Source: Lottia gigantea (Eukaryota > Mollusca > Gastropoda > Lottiidae). From it: DNA of 64,000 nucleotides. The notes under the pieces are model-generated. The model searched no databases and was not told the origin of the DNA. It saw only the letters and a program-made list of their open reading frames with translations. Location: the NCBI RefSeq assembly GCF_000327385.1, contig NW_008707882.1, positions 185,210 through 249,209 on the forward strand. Direction: 5' to 3'. Made by a program: the position numbers and the translations under genes. Positions 1 to 13,082 of this stretch are shown piece by piece; within the stretch, counting starts at the first letter, position 1; each line of letters opens with the position of its first letter.

Positions 1-599
1 CCTTACAAATCGAAAATTATTGTGGAATTCTTTTCGTGAAATTTTATAAGTTCTTCCAGTCACAATAATCCTAATTGAAAAACAGAAGCGACAGAATGTC
101 CCCTTGTCTCACCCCGTATACCGTTATCTTATAACTCAATACAGGCTTGTTCACCCGAGCATCGGACATAGCAATACTTTCACACGGTCAGGCTCGATTA
201 TCAAGACGTATAGGTAAATAAAAAGACTATTGAATACCGGTACAGAAAGATTATCCAGTGAGGTAAACTAATACAATAAAGTTTTGCTATAAACTGCACT
301 CAAGCCATAAATCAAAAACTGTAAACTGTTGATTCATTGATATGTGAAATAAACAAATGAATAATAAAATAAATCTGAAGATTAAGTTTGATTTTTGAAA
401 AGTTGTTGTTTTAAGAGTGAAAAACAATATTCGTTTATCACGGACTTTTAGCGTGAAAGTATTGGACGTAAAACTCAGTAAAACCATAGGGAATACCTAC
501 AGCCTATAACTGTCGCAATATCTATCAGAGGCTGGAATAGAGGCAGGTGTGTATTAATTTTACGAAGTCAGTCCAACAATATATTTTTCTTTTTAATTT

Positions 600-860
600 T
601 AGCACAAAAGGCCAAATTTAAAAGGCTAAGTTTGATGCACATATTATGAGTTATTGCCCTTGTTCTTCAAAACGCGTTAATTATGCAAGTGGTATCTGTA
701 AGATTCTGTAGTAGGCACAATTATTGATTTAAATGAAACTTGGTACAATTGTTCATCATTAATCAAGGAGGAACTCTATTAAATATATCTAAAAATATTA
801 AGATATATTTTATAAGTTAGTGCCCTTGCTACCCGCAAAATTTTGATTTAAAATTTATAA
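600..860 (+). repeat. Dispersed mollusc-type repeat, two related segments
   Basis: Two similar segments follow each other. One has GAGTTATTGCCCTTGTTC near 649; the other has AAGTTAGTGCCCTTGCTA near 816, followed by an AAATTTTGATTTAAA-like run. The same phrase occurs on the opposite strand in the repeat at 36680-37300. This phrase is frequent in mollusc genomic repeats (recalled knowledge). Boundaries are approximate. Confidence 0.45.
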
Positions 861-1360
861 CTATTTAGAAGTTCGAAATCATTTGTTATCTCTTTCCCTA
901 TGGAAAACCTGAAGAGTTCTGAAAGAAGTGTTTCACTAAAAGTTCAATAACAGATGATGGTTTCCGTTCTGCCAAGTGCTCTAATTTAAACAAAGCTGCC
1001 AGTGGGCATATCTTACTATGCCTGGCAATTTTGGCATGATTTCGTAAAATTTGAACGAATCCTATGTCGGATCAACTTGGGCTGTTTGTACAAGAAATAA
1101 GAACTACGAACAACACAACAATAAGAGCGAAATTCATCAGTTATTAGAGGCAGTATAAAAATACATAATATCACTTTGAGCTATAACTGATCGGGACTAT
1201 TTATTCAGTATAAAATTACAGTACCCTTATAGACGCTATAACATCATCCCTCGGTTAATTAGTCTTTAATTAACCACGTCAAATATATATTAAATATTAA
1301 AGAGACGATGTCTAATTTGGAATAATTGAGTACAAAACAAATTGTAGGAAAGCTGGCATC

Positions 1361-1446
1361 CACTGATAATATAAAACTGAACCGTTTTTCTACTATGTGT
1401 TATAGATTGATAATATAAAATCTATTAATATCAGTGGTTTTCTGGT
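1361..1446. repeat. Short foldback (hairpin) sequence
   Basis: CCACTGATAATATAAAA near the left end pairs with TTAATATCAGTGG near the right end, so the 80-odd bases form an imperfect hairpin. It may be a small MITE remnant. No second copy was noticed in the window. Confidence 0.35.
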
Positions 1447-2047
1447 ATTTATTACAGGTGGGTAATTATATAATTAGGCTAGGTAATCAGGTCTATTATC
1501 AAACAATTTGCTCTTATATTTATCATTCATAAAGACATTAACCCATAACAGAATTGCGAAATTTACTGGGGTATAACTTTGAGTTTAAATGTATTAAATT
1601 GGTAGTTTTGCAACAAAAGGGAGATAAACCCAATCACTTTTAACAAATTCAGACAATGTAAATATGTATTTTTTTTATTTTCAATAAAATATTGTAATTA
1701 TTGGAATGTTATAAACAATATATATTATTATGCAAATTAAAAACAACAAATAAAGGACATAAAATATACAATTTTTTCATAAGAAATCTAATATTTGCAC
1801 CAAATTGTATTGCAATAATTTTTTCCTTACATTTACTTTCTTTGGAATAAGAATGTCCGTACGTGTAAGTGATAAATGTAGAAAATTATGTTAGTAAATG
1901 GTTTAAGGGTGTATCAGAATATTAAATAATTAAAAAAAAACATTCAAATTGTTTATAAAGATAAATTATGGTAGGCCTGTACTGTGACTAGAAATATTTC
2001 ATATGATTAACTATATATTAGTGAAGCTATACGATTATGCTAAGTGC

Positions 2048-2160
2048 TAATGCATAATGATACATCAAAGGCATTGTTTCAGAGGCATAGTTTAAAGGCA
2101 TTGTGTATGGAGGCATAATATAAAGGCATTGTGTATGGAGGCGTTATTGAAAGGCTCAGT
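2048..2160 (+). repeat. Short degenerate tandem repeat
   Basis: Four to five loose copies of an AAAGGCATTGTGTATGGAGGC-like unit of roughly 20-28 bp. It is too short and irregular to call a minisatellite array with confidence. Confidence 0.4.
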
Positions 2161-2477
2161 GATCAAAAAACTAGTTAAGCGAATTCCCAATTTACAATAG
2201 TTAGCATTAACACATAAAATAGAAATATATATCTATATCTAAATGTGATGTGATGTCATAACTATGATGTCATAATTATGATAATATATTGATGATACAG
2301 AATAATGGCACTGTCTAATGACTGATAAATTGCACTTTTTCTTTAATTAGAAATAAATACTTAATGCAATAGCTGAACTTATCAGCCTAATTTAAATTAA
2401 ACCAAACTTTCATTCAATTTTTTAAAGGTGTATTCAGTGTCTAATGCTTCTCAGAATATGCCTTTTGTTTGTTTCTC

Positions 2478-2655
2478 AAAATCCCAGCATTGGAGAGGGC
2501 AGGAATTTGATTGGCCGGCGGTGTCACCAAACTGACAAATGTTCAAGAAAGCTGTCTTTAGACCTTAACTGAAGTGGCTATACTAAAAATAAAAGATTAT
2601 TAAAAAACGGAACAAAAGTTTGGTGTAATATTAATTAGACTGCTGAACTATATAA
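2478..2655 (+). repeat. Dispersed repeat R1, copy 1
   Basis: This segment of about 180 bp matches 13083-13285 in the same orientation: AAAATCCCAG, GGAGAGGGC, GATTGG, CTTAACTGAAGT and a run of short A-rich blocks appear in the same order. The two copies flank POMT1, one just beyond its stop and one about 1 kb upstream of its start. Family unknown. Confidence 0.55.
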
Positions 2656-2947
2656 ATTTTACAATTACGATATCATACAATGACAGACAATATATTTTTT
2701 TTAGTGTATAGTGTGATAGTGCAGGTTTAATGCTTTACAATAATACCAACTAGGTTCACAAACATACATCAACAAACACAACACATATTTTCACATCCTA
2801 TTTAAACATTTTGATTACAGTACTAGACAAAACCAACCAAAGACCAATGATTATTTTACAAATCAAAGACAAACCAAAAACATTGCTCTGAAAAATATCT
2901 TTTCAAATAGATGTTGAATCAGTTTGACATTTGAAAATACCAACAAC

Positions 2948-2953
2948 TTTATT
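2948..2953 (-). promoter_or_regulatory. POMT1 polyadenylation signal overlapping the stop codon
   Basis: On the minus strand the last Lys codon (AAA) plus the TAA stop plus one A read AATAAA. A GT-rich stretch (GTTGTTGG) follows immediately. If used, the 3' UTR would be only a few tens of bases. Use of the signal is inferred. Confidence 0.5.
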
Positions 2954-5900
2954 TGTGTCTGACTTGCATCAAGAAATCCCAGTTCTCTTTCCATGTTAAA
3001 CTATGAATCTGTTCAGCCGTAAGGTGGGTGTTACCGTAAGTAAAGACAGATAACTCTAAAAAGGCATAAACAGCTCCAGACAACAATATCATAGCTAGAA
3101 ATCTTATAACAGGCTGGACTCTGGGGTAACTGAAATGACACAAATAGATTTTGTTTTCAATTTGAAATAAGGGAAATTTAGCAAGAAAATAAAATGTTCT
3201 TAATGTTTAGCCTTCTTTTAATCTCCTGAATAACTGATGATCGTATTCTGATGATTTTTTGTGGACATTAAATTACACAAACCTAACTATGCCTTTAAAA
3301 TCCATCATCAATCGCTTTACAATCATTGAATATATAGAGTGCAAGTTTACAAAGATTACAATCGTCGCAAGTTTACAAACATCGTACAGTGATTGTGTCA
3401 AGGAATGTTAATTTTGTGAAAACATCTTAATTTTGTAATTTAGACTCAATTTGCAATTGGTTGCAAACATACGACCTGTAAATTGTATGCAAACTTGTAT
3501 AACCAGCCCCAGATTCAAATGTTGGAATTGATAACTTACCTCAATGATATGCCATAGATATGATCGGCAAATGCAGTAAAAGCCATGACTTTAAATATGA
3601 TCGCCGGAAGATAATTATGAAGAAACATGGTACGGTCTGCTAGATAGAAAGGGAGGTAATGTAGTAAATAACCTCCAACCAAAACTTCACCAATAAAAAC
3701 AAACTTTTTAAATTCACCTGTAAGAAAAAAATGACAAATTAAAACATAACCCTGATTCGTAATTCATCTTATTTGTGTTTCTTTAACCTAGAATTGTCAT
3801 TAGAGTGTAGAGGGCACAGAAAATAATGGCAATCACTTAGTGAATTCTTAACAGGTTCCATCTATTCCAATTCTAAACCAAATGCCTCCTTAAGACATAA
3901 GTTAACATACAATTTAAAGCAACTAACAAATAAAACTAAAAAGGTTCCATACCGTCAGTTATATCATAGATCTGTCGTCTTCTACGTAACATATAGAATA
4001 AGATAAACAGTAGATATACTACAACACCTATAGTACCACAATACCATACTACTGGATTACCTAGTAGGTGTATCTGGGCCTGTAATATACAGTTAAATAC
4101 CATACATTATTACCAAAAATATATATATTTGAAAAGCCATTAGTGGTATTCCTCTACTTACCCTACTTGAAAACACATTATTCTTGAGCCAGCGTCATAA
4201 GTTTTGAAAATTTCTACATTCTTTTGGTACTATTCAACATTACTTTGCCTACATAAAGCTCAGTCCTTGAAATCCTAAGGCCTTAATGGTGCTTAAATCT
4301 GTCAGAAAGTCAGTATTACTCACATTACTATGAGGACTCATCCAATAAGCCAAGTTTTTACTATCAAAAGGCCAATCTAGAGGTTCACTACTGTATTTAT
4401 GTTCTAGCTCTGTGTCTTGTGATGAGAAGATCATTTTGAAATGAAGTTCCAGGAATTTGGACCAGAATGAAAGATGAGTTGGTTCTAGTGGTATCATCTC
4501 AGACTGCCGAAGATCTAAAGACTGCTTATCTTTCTCTACACCTGAAATAAACCAATAGTGAGATACTATAATACTAGTTTTATTAGTCACTTTATCAGTT
4601 GTTCTGGTCATGATTGGATCAGTTAAATTGACTAAACACATCTTCACAATGTCAAACTACATGTTTTACTCGCTGTATCTTATACTTTGACTGCGATAGC
4701 TACCTTTAATTTATCGTGGAATGCAGCCATTTGATTGGATTGTACACCAGCAAATACAACCAATCAGAGCCCTTGACAGAAAAACTGTAAACAGTATGGC
4801 TTATTGTTTACAGGCTTTCTGTTGACTCTTATTGGCTATATACGCTAATGTACAATCCAATCAAATCACTTCATTTAAAAACTTCCATGATTCAAAATAG
4901 GAGGCTCTTTAAGTCAAGGTATAATATGAAGTTTGTAATAGCTGGACACTGTGAAGATGAAAAGCCCATATATGGTTTGAATTAAACAAAAAAAAGGTCA
5001 ATGATGTGTTTTGATTAGTATCAATGCTATAAATAATAAGAAATCTTACTAGTTGTATATTTATGTTCCTCTACATTCCAGATTGTAGCTTGTTGATTGA
5101 CTAGTCTATCAGCTGATATTTCTAACTGATTTGATCCCCATTCTGGTAACTGTTTACCAGTCATCTAGAAATATAAACAGACAGGGTGTGATCAGTTGGT
5201 TCAATTAAATGCAAATCATTTCCATTTCATACCCTATTTTTTCTGCAAGGGGCCGTTTCACTAAACTTCTTAAGTTCACATTTTCATATACCCTATAGTA
5301 CCTTTTTTTTTTAATTCATGAAATGCTTCAGATAAAATAAAACGTGTCATTTTCTGTTAACTGAAGGAATAAAGATGTAAATTCAACAAAACAATGTAGT
5401 GGACAACATGTATGAAGCTCTTGTAGCTTAGATCTTCCTTTTGCTTAAACTAAAGCAACTTAGTAAAACAGCCCCTGTTCCTAGACTCACTTCCATGATC
5501 TGATGAAATTGTCATGCATATCAGGTTCATTTAATATTCAACCAATCAATGCTATATGATACATATACAAGTAATGGTTAAAATGAAATACAAACCCTCA
5601 ATGCTGCTGTGGTATTAACATGAACTAATCTAACATGACTCTTTATAGTCTGCCAATTCTTTTCACCATTCTCTTGGTTTAAAATTTCCTGAAATAACAG
5701 TAATTTTATATGTGAACACCATATTGAAACATTGCAAGTAATAAATATTCTATCCCTTAAATTTTAATATTCATCTTTAACTTCTGCTTCTAATATGCCA
5801 TTAAAGATTTAATATGTTTATAATGAACAGAACAACAAAGAAGAATGACCTTATCGCAGATCCGTGTGGTTGATATATTTTACTTTACAGTGCGCATAAA

Positions 5901-8900
5901 TGAATACATGTTTCACAAAGTTTGTATATAATTAACATAAACTGTTATAATAATGTTAATATTCAATATGTAGCTATCAAATATATCTGGATCAAAGAGA
6001 AAATAGACCTACCACTCTCCATAAATGTTGAGCCGGCATTGAAACATTATAATCTATGTAACAACTAACTTCTTGATTCTGAGGACTAACTGGGGCTGCT
6101 ACATCATGACTATAATATCAAATATCTTTCTTAAAATATAAGATACATCATCTGGAGATTGGGAACTTTCTAACGCTAGTGTCCAGGGTTCAATCAGGGT
6201 GGATATTATATCTTCTGATTTTTCAACCAAGTTTCCTTCTGATGCAGGTGGGAAAATCTGACATAAAAAAGTGTCTGGTCATTCCAGTACACAATAATTA
6301 TCCCTTAACAGTTTGAAATCTAAAAAGGGTGGGCTAATGCCACAGGCCTAGTAATATTTCCCTCATTGCACACTGCATGTCTTTGCCTGCCTACATCAGT
6401 CCGGTCAGGAGCAGAAAGAAGAACATGATGAAAGAAGAGTCCCCGATGTTAATTTAATGTTAATGAAAACTGACCTATTTAAAGCTCTGCTAGTTATACC
6501 ATGTATTAACTGTATAATATCACCATGTTTTACTGGTCTAGGTGGATCTTCTACAGCTAAACTATCACTATAAATAATATATAACAATCACATGAAACTT
6601 ATAACAAATTATGTTTATACTTCCTCAATACATGTATATATATTATTTTACTGACTCATTCAGTTTCTTTCCAACTGAGTGATAATTGTAGAGATTTGAT
6701 TGAATGAGCTTTCTGCTAAACTTTAGTTTTGGGTTATTCTTACTTGCTTGGATCTTTGACAATCCACCAATTATTAACATCTTTAAATACATAACATGTG
6801 ACTTGTTGTTGGTGACTACTGCCTCTGTTATCAGAGTATCTAATTGGGTAGACTTGATTATGTGAATGTAACCAGCAAGGTTTACCAGGGACAGAATCAT
6901 ACGTATGACGTAAAGTTATCTGAGAACCATATGCTATATTCAAAGGTTGTCCTTTAGTTAAAGCTGCCAAACCACCCTGAAATTAATATAGATAAATCTA
7001 TTTGGCTCTCTATATGATTTATAACAGAATAACAACAGAATGAGACAAGAATAACCACTTTTGTGTATGAATTTTTAACAGTTCCTCCTAAAGTCAATTT
7101 AGAAAGTAAATTTTCCAAGAGTCAAGAGAAATGTCACTTCTTAAAATACTGAAAAAACTTAACAGACACCAATAGTAACATGTTCTGTAGTCAGTAAACT
7201 TATTTAACATACTACTGCTTCTTTTTACTACCCTTAAAGTTCGTTTTACACTGACTTTCTCTGATGTCCTTAGTAAGGACTTCTTATATATATTTATATA
7301 AGCATTTAAAAATAAAGATATATGATACATCTGCACCATGTTTTTTGCCTTTCAGTATAATAACTTACCTCTAAACTAGCTTGAAAGGCACTAGTCATAA
7401 TATTATCATGTGGTCCAGCCTTGGTAAGATGTGTTAAATGTATATAGAAGATAGAGATATACGTGACTATAGGTAGACATATCAAAATGGCTATTCTTAT
7501 TATTATATGTTTTATTAGATTCATCTGAAATATATGAAAATATAGTAATTAACAAGATTGCTGATGACCTTTTTCAAATTCAGATTTATGAGCATTAGTC
7601 TTAGGGTTTAGGTAATTTGAAATATATACATATATATATATATATATAGTATAGATATTTGTGATAAAACAGAGTCTGATTTGAACATGAACACAATCAG
7701 TCCACATAATGTTTAGGAAATGTAAGCAGTAATCAAAACAATGCATGAAACAAAAATTTGTTTACAGGCTTTAAATCAAACCAAGATAATATTTTGCTCA
7801 ACTATATCTTGTGATATACTTCTACTGACCATGTGAAAACATGTACCAGCTATACTAGGTAGTTTAATAGTACCAATAGTCTATCATATTATAGTGGAAT
7901 TAGGACTAACAAGATGGGCAGCTGTAGCTGTAGAAAACATGTCTAAAACGGTTAAAATGACTGCTATTTCCACTACTTAAGACAGTCTTTTTTTATAAAA
8001 AACAAGATAGATTTGTTGGATTAATCACAATTGAACATAATAGAATCTTACATCACTTCTAGAATAATCAGATAACATGTTCCAATAATCACGAGCATGA
8101 AAAAATACCACCATTACAGCTACAAAACATCCTATATATTTTATACTGTAAATATAACATAACATATATAACAGTTGACTAACACAAGTACAAGGCTTCA
8201 TCATAACCTGTATCTACCATACTGTATTATAGTGAATATAGTGCCCATTCATTTAACCCTCAGGTAAATCACAGTAAATAATACGTATCCTATCTGATAA
8301 AAAATAAACTGAAGGCAAGGGAACCATTATCTAACAAACTATTTTTCTAACCTGAGTGTCAAGGTGAAGGACAGTCCACACAAAATTAACCAGAAATACC
8401 ACTGAGTTGAAAACTCTCTGAAAAAGAACATTTGATTTAAACTTAGAGATAATTTACTTCATAGCTTTCTATGATCATATAAACATAATAAGATAATACA
8501 TCAATCAGTTTACCATAATATAAAGTATTGTCAGAGAGAATATAAATACCAAAGATATCTATTTCAGCAGAAACTTAAAGGATTAATGACATAAATATCA
8601 AACTGATGAAACTTTGTGTGATAAGGTGGATAGGATATTATGAATATTTTTAATCAGTTTTTTATTTCAATTCAAGTGATTCAACATATCTGAATGCTAC
8701 ACTCTAGTTTACTTTTTGGCGCATAAAACAAGTATATTAATATAGATATAACGTACTAATAAAGTTAATGAATATTTACCTGTGATTGAGATTTTTAAAT
8801 TTAAGATAACTTAGAACTGATAAAGCCATGAAAAATATCAGCATCCCCTCCATTAACATAAATCTAGACTGAACCAATAGGGCATTATCTGTAATAGTGG

Positions 8901-11900
8901 AAACATTGAAATAAATTGAGATATAGATGCTGTCAAACCTCATAATTTAAAGATATCTACGTTTTAAAGATGGATATTCTATCATTGAGAAATACTAATC
9001 TGATATTAATACAAATAGTGGACAAATCTTCATTTAACAATCGAGTTAATTAATTACAAAAAAAAGAAAAGAATACAGGTTAACTCAAGGAGACTATCAA
9101 TAATGATTCCTGTAGAGTTTCCAACTTACCTAATAATATAAAACTAGCAGCTGCTACAGCTGCCCATCTTGTTAGTCCTAATTCCACTATAATCTGATAG
9201 ACTATTGGTACTATTAAACTACCTAGTATAGCTGGTACTAATCTCATTTGGAATACTGGCATATCACCTGGATATACTGAAATCATAGAGATATTCATGA
9301 AAACTCCATATTAATGTTATCTTATCACATCTCCATTGATAATAGAAAAAAACTATCATTAGAGTACCAAGTATTCATAATTACTTCATAATTGGATCAA
9401 CACTGTTTCAAAATTATAAATTTCACTAAAAACATATGCTTAAAACCCATCTAAGAAATCACTAAGGAATACCATGTTATTTTATGAAAAGTATAACATT
9501 TACAGCATTAAAAATCAATTGTTGGCCGACTGATGGGCACAAGAGATATGGGATCTAAGGCTACAGAATGAGACACTGAATATACTGAAACCATAAAGGA
9601 AATCACCAATATTCACACCACGGTAATATTAATACTTTTAGTTCCACAACATATTTGAAAATAAAAAAAAAATTCCTGATAGGGTACTACAAAGTAGGGG
9701 CAATGCTGTAGCCATCATTATGTTTACCACAGACATATGTTAAACATATTCAATATGTCACTAGTTTTCTCTTTACCTATATATATGCTTGTTAATCTTT
9801 GTAATATTAATAATAATTCATTGCTTGATAAAGACTAGAGAACACTGGTCGAAACATCGCTCAAATAAAGTTAGTAATTGTAATCCATAAGAATTTTTTC
9901 ATTATATCCAACACCTTGACTAAATGCCATTCAAAGATCATAGCTCTCGCTAACTGAGATGTTCAGTTACTACTTACCTTGTCCTATTCTATCTAGAGTA
10001 ATATTTCCTTCATACCCAGCATAATTACCTGTAATACATCATAGACAAACTAATTAAATTTTAAATTTAACTTCAATAAAATATATGGAATGAATCTTAT
10101 GTGAAATAGAGGATGAAAACCCACATAAACATTTTATGGTAAATATCAATAGGCCAATACAAACTAGATTTATAAGAGTTATATAGACACAGCTTTATGG
10201 AACAACAATCACTGGTTAAAGTTTCTAAGCAACATTTCGACATGTTTCCTCCATCATCCTCAGGCACAGAATGCCATTTAAAGACTACAGTAAGATTTGT
10301 AAATAAATTTCATATTGTGATTTTTAAACATTCTGATGTCAAATGACCACTGAGATGTTGCATACACTTTGTGGATATAATGTGCTTTAATAAGGTTCTA
10401 ATAAAACACAATGTAAACAAACTTGTCCTAGCTTATTAAAATCAAAAATATTTGCCTACCAGCGGCTGCTAGAATCATTTTACCGAGTGGTGGATGGACA
10501 TCAAAGAAAAACATTTTCCGTAAATAAAGTGATACAAACTTAGCAAAATGTAACTCATCAAACCTGAAATGAAAAAAAAAACATACAGTCAGATATATTC
10601 ATCACATAAAGCAGTTGGTATAACGAGAAACTTTCAATATAAGATTAAACATTAGTTAGAATGCAAGCTAAAATAGGTCAGTTGTCTGAAACTCTGAGAG
10701 TTAGATTCTGTTTTAATATTTCTAAGATTACATCTATACACCTTGACACAATATACAATATTCTAATTGTTGATTTTAATACTATATTCACAAATTCAAT
10801 ACAAAAAAAAGTGAAAAGCAATCTCTATAAATAATCATAATTGAAAAAAAATATTACAGAATACATCTGATTACATGAAATTTTGTAATTGATTACAGTT
10901 GATTACAATTATAGATTATGATTTTCTACTGGACTGCTTGCTACATGTCAAATTTTAGATAATATCAAATGATTAAGGGTGTTCTTTAACTAACAATGAT
11001 TGTAAGAAGACAATAGGACAGATTCAGCTGTATATATTTCATTGTTTTAATTAACAATGTCACAGACTAATAAATGAATAAAAGGCCATTCTAAATGGAT
11101 CACATAATAAGAGAAGAAATGAAACTTACACAACAGCTCTAGGATAGCCTAGTTGCCATGTTCTACTAATAACAGATAGAGTTGTCAACATCATCTGCAT
11201 TATATCAAACTCCACTTGTACTGTAAATGGTTTTTTGTTATTTTCTAAGGCTTCTCTTTCACTGTCTACCATACTGACAGGTGCACCATCACCCTAGTAT
11301 GTTATCAATATGTTAGTCAAGTTAGAACAAATAGGAAATGATTGGCAGTCCTTCATCAAACATGTCATGATATGTAAATCATGATGAAAAATATAACAGC
11401 AAGGACCAGGGTCCAGTCTCAATCAAATTAACATCGTTGGTATTTATCAATGTAAATTTCCCCACTTACAACAGATTCTTCCACTTTTAAAGTTTAGAAG
11501 GAGTCATGCCACAGCAATGAAACTTGGTAGGCATATACGAAATTCTCTCTTTTAAAATTAACTGATGCTGATTGAGTGAACCAATTTTTTCAAAAGTAGA
11601 ACCAGAGACTGTCAGACACCGCCATTTATCTTCTTTTTATCAGATGCAAACCTTCATGTTGAAGAAAACTTGACACTTTTTGAGGCAGATCCAGCTAGTT
11701 TCCTTGAACAATTCCTTACTTAAGACGAGTTTTGGGTTCACTATTTCATACCAGAGACTACATGGGAGTTTTTGCACTGGAAACACCCTTCTTCTCCCCC
11801 TCCACTTCACCAAAGGTTCAGGTTCTACATAAGTGTTGAATTAACTGTAAGGTTACATACTCATCAGCACTGTGGCATAACTCCTTCCAAGTCAGTCTAT

Positions 11901-12063
11901 GAACTTTTTAGTCACCCCCACCCTCCCCCCTTTGTATATTCTGCTAGTTTAATGGAGATAACCTATGTTCTGCTAGTTTAATGATAAATTGGCTTACAGG
12001 ATGTCTTGGTCTGTTATCTGTATTGCCGCTGTTACCAACATCAGAATTAACAACAGGTTCCAT
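2949..12063 (-). CDS. POMT1: Protein O-mannosyltransferase 1, 18 coding exons
   Basis: Predicted 763-aa multi-pass ER membrane enzyme. The family, with partner POMT2, transfers mannose from dolichol-phosphate mannose to Ser/Thr of alpha-dystroglycan and similar proteins. Exons (minus strand): 12063-11998, 11293-11130, 10563-10460, 10028-9978, 9276-9130, 8888-8780, 8417-8352, 8145-8052, 7524-7369, 6976-6744, 6567-6475, 6109-6013, 5688-5596, 5164-5050, 4541-4324, 4079-3953, 3717-3540, 3129-2949. Phases agree throughout. Matches to human POMT1 run end to end: luminal-loop FDE motif (residues 78-80), hydrophobic segments, MIR region from about residue 320 ([29 protein letters not shown]), [14 protein letters not shown], then the C-terminal membrane segments. 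The ATG lies in AAAATGG, just after a possible 3' splice site, so a 5' UTR exon further upstream is likely. The N-terminal hydrophilic region of about 45 residues is longer than in human. POMT2 is excluded by closer match to POMT1. Confidence 0.95.
4639..4959. mobile_element. Foldback MITE family A, copy 1 (in POMT1 intron 14)
   Basis: About 320 bp that folds on itself almost end to end. The left terminus CATCTTCACAATGTC is mirrored by GACACTGTGAAGATG at the right. Inner arms repeat TTTGATTGGATTGTAC and CCAATCAGA inverted. The copy at 55008-55308 has the same arms and termini. No coding capacity is visible, so it is a non-autonomous DNA transposon by structure; superfamily unknown. Confidence 0.7.
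6165..6425 (+). mobile_element. Degraded tRNA-derived SINE (POMT1 intron 11)
   Basis: GTCCAGGGTTCAATCAGGG matches the B-box part of the well-preserved SINE at 50208. It is followed by TTTTCAACC, GATGCAGGT and further on by TTTCCCTCATTGCACACTGCATG and a GCAGAAAG end, in the same order as in that copy. It lies antisense to POMT1 and extends close to exon 11 (6475-6567). Confidence 0.6.
7628..7651. repeat. (TA)n microsatellite
   Basis: An uninterrupted run of alternating T and A of about 24 bases in POMT1 intron 8. Confidence 0.8.
7835..7942 (+). pseudogene. Inverted fragment of POMT1 exon 5 bounded by a 10-bp direct repeat
   Basis: Bases 7843-7928 on the plus strand match the coding sense of POMT1 exon 5 (9153-9238, minus strand) over 86 bp with one difference (CAG to CAT). 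The copy therefore lies in opposite orientation, in intron 8 of the same gene, about 110 bp past exon 8. GAAAACATGT occurs at 7835-7844 and again at 7933-7942, directly flanking the fragment, as a target-site duplication would. No intron sequence is included; both breakpoints are inside the exon. It is not a working exon on either strand. Confidence 0.85.
9690..9900 (+). repeat. Possible dispersed-repeat end with a GATAAAG...TCGAAACATCG motif
   Basis: The segment near 9828-9870 contains CTTGATAAAGACTAGAGAAC and GGTCGAAACATCG followed by AATAAAGT. Such phrases are common at the ends of dispersed invertebrate repeats. Similar phrases occur inverted at about 10200-10260 and 29690-29745. The family cannot be named from this alone. 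Confidence 0.3.
10655..10725 (-). repeat. Terminal fragment of the AGAAATATTAAAACAGA element
   Basis: On the minus strand this reads TAGAAATATTAAAACAG, then TTCAGACAACTGACCTATTT, then a GCTTGC end. The same order of blocks occurs at 45658-45730 in GTF2B intron 6, and parts of it at 30385-30470. It is one of at least four sites in the window with this terminus. Confidence 0.6.
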
Positions 12064-13082
12064 TTTGCTGACTGAAATGAAAATAATATACATGGGCTGT
12101 CATAGGTCACATCTAAACAATTACAACCAATGTAGATCTATAGAGAATTTTCACTCAAGCCAGAAATATATTTATATATTATGTTATTACCACTACAATG
12201 ATTCTGTTACACTGAGTAACATATGGACGAAAACAACCAATACCAAGAACCGAAGCAACTATTTTACAGCTAAAACAACAATGCTTGATCCAAAAACAAC
12301 TATGTTGCAGGCCAGAAGAGCAAGATCATGCTCATAAAATATCATCATGACAATATTTGAATGGCCATCATTATCATGGCATATCATATGGGCCGGTTCA
12401 TCGTCACTTCCCGGACAGTCTACCCACCTAAGAAAAAGCTTTTGCTACACGTAGCTTTGTAAATATTTCATGAGATATATCAGCATTCGTTGGATAAAGA
12501 CAGGTGATCAATTATTTGAGTAGTCATTACAGAAAGCAGGTGAAACGAGTTTTAACCATCATTAACTTTTTGTTTACCATCACCTAGACTTTTCTATCTC
12601 ACAGAAAAAAGAGCTTCAGGAAAAGATAACTCTCCAGCTTATCTCCCCTGATCATCCCATGATGAGGAAATGTATTTTTATTGAAAAAATTGAAAATAAT
12701 TGATCAAAAGAAGTTAATATATGTGATATTTTGCTAAATGTAAAGTAGAGACACATATTCACTTTTGTTGACAGTTGACATTTCAATATTATTGTGAATA
12801 TGTGAGGAGTGTAATTTGTTTTGTTTACTGAAGTGGTGTGTCTAATTTGCCAACTAATCCAGTTAACCAATAGATCACTATCAGGTAAAGTCTACTAGTA
12901 CTTGACATTATCAGCCATCTCCAGTAATTTACGCCACATAGCCCATTTTTGTTCCATTCCGTTAAATAGCTAGGGCACTTTAGGCCTGTGGTGAATTTTA
13001 TTTTGAAAAATAGGCCTTATCAGGTGGATAATAAAGTAGCCCTAGGTTACTTGGTTATATTTATCAAATTCCTTCACTTTCA

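Larger units (their letters stand above)
1..2947. other. Intergenic DNA downstream of POMT1
   Basis: I see no gene here. The stretch is AT-rich and holds several repeats listed separately (about 600-860, 1361-1446, 2048-2160 and 2478-2655). Open frames are short, lack splice context and resemble nothing I know. The POMT1 3' UTR may extend into its right end. Confidence 0.6.

Noticed and set aside
7306-7524. Separate 72-codon minus-strand gene starting with ATG
   Set aside because: It is POMT1 exon 9; the ATG codes for an internal Met and the frame runs past the true 5' splice site.
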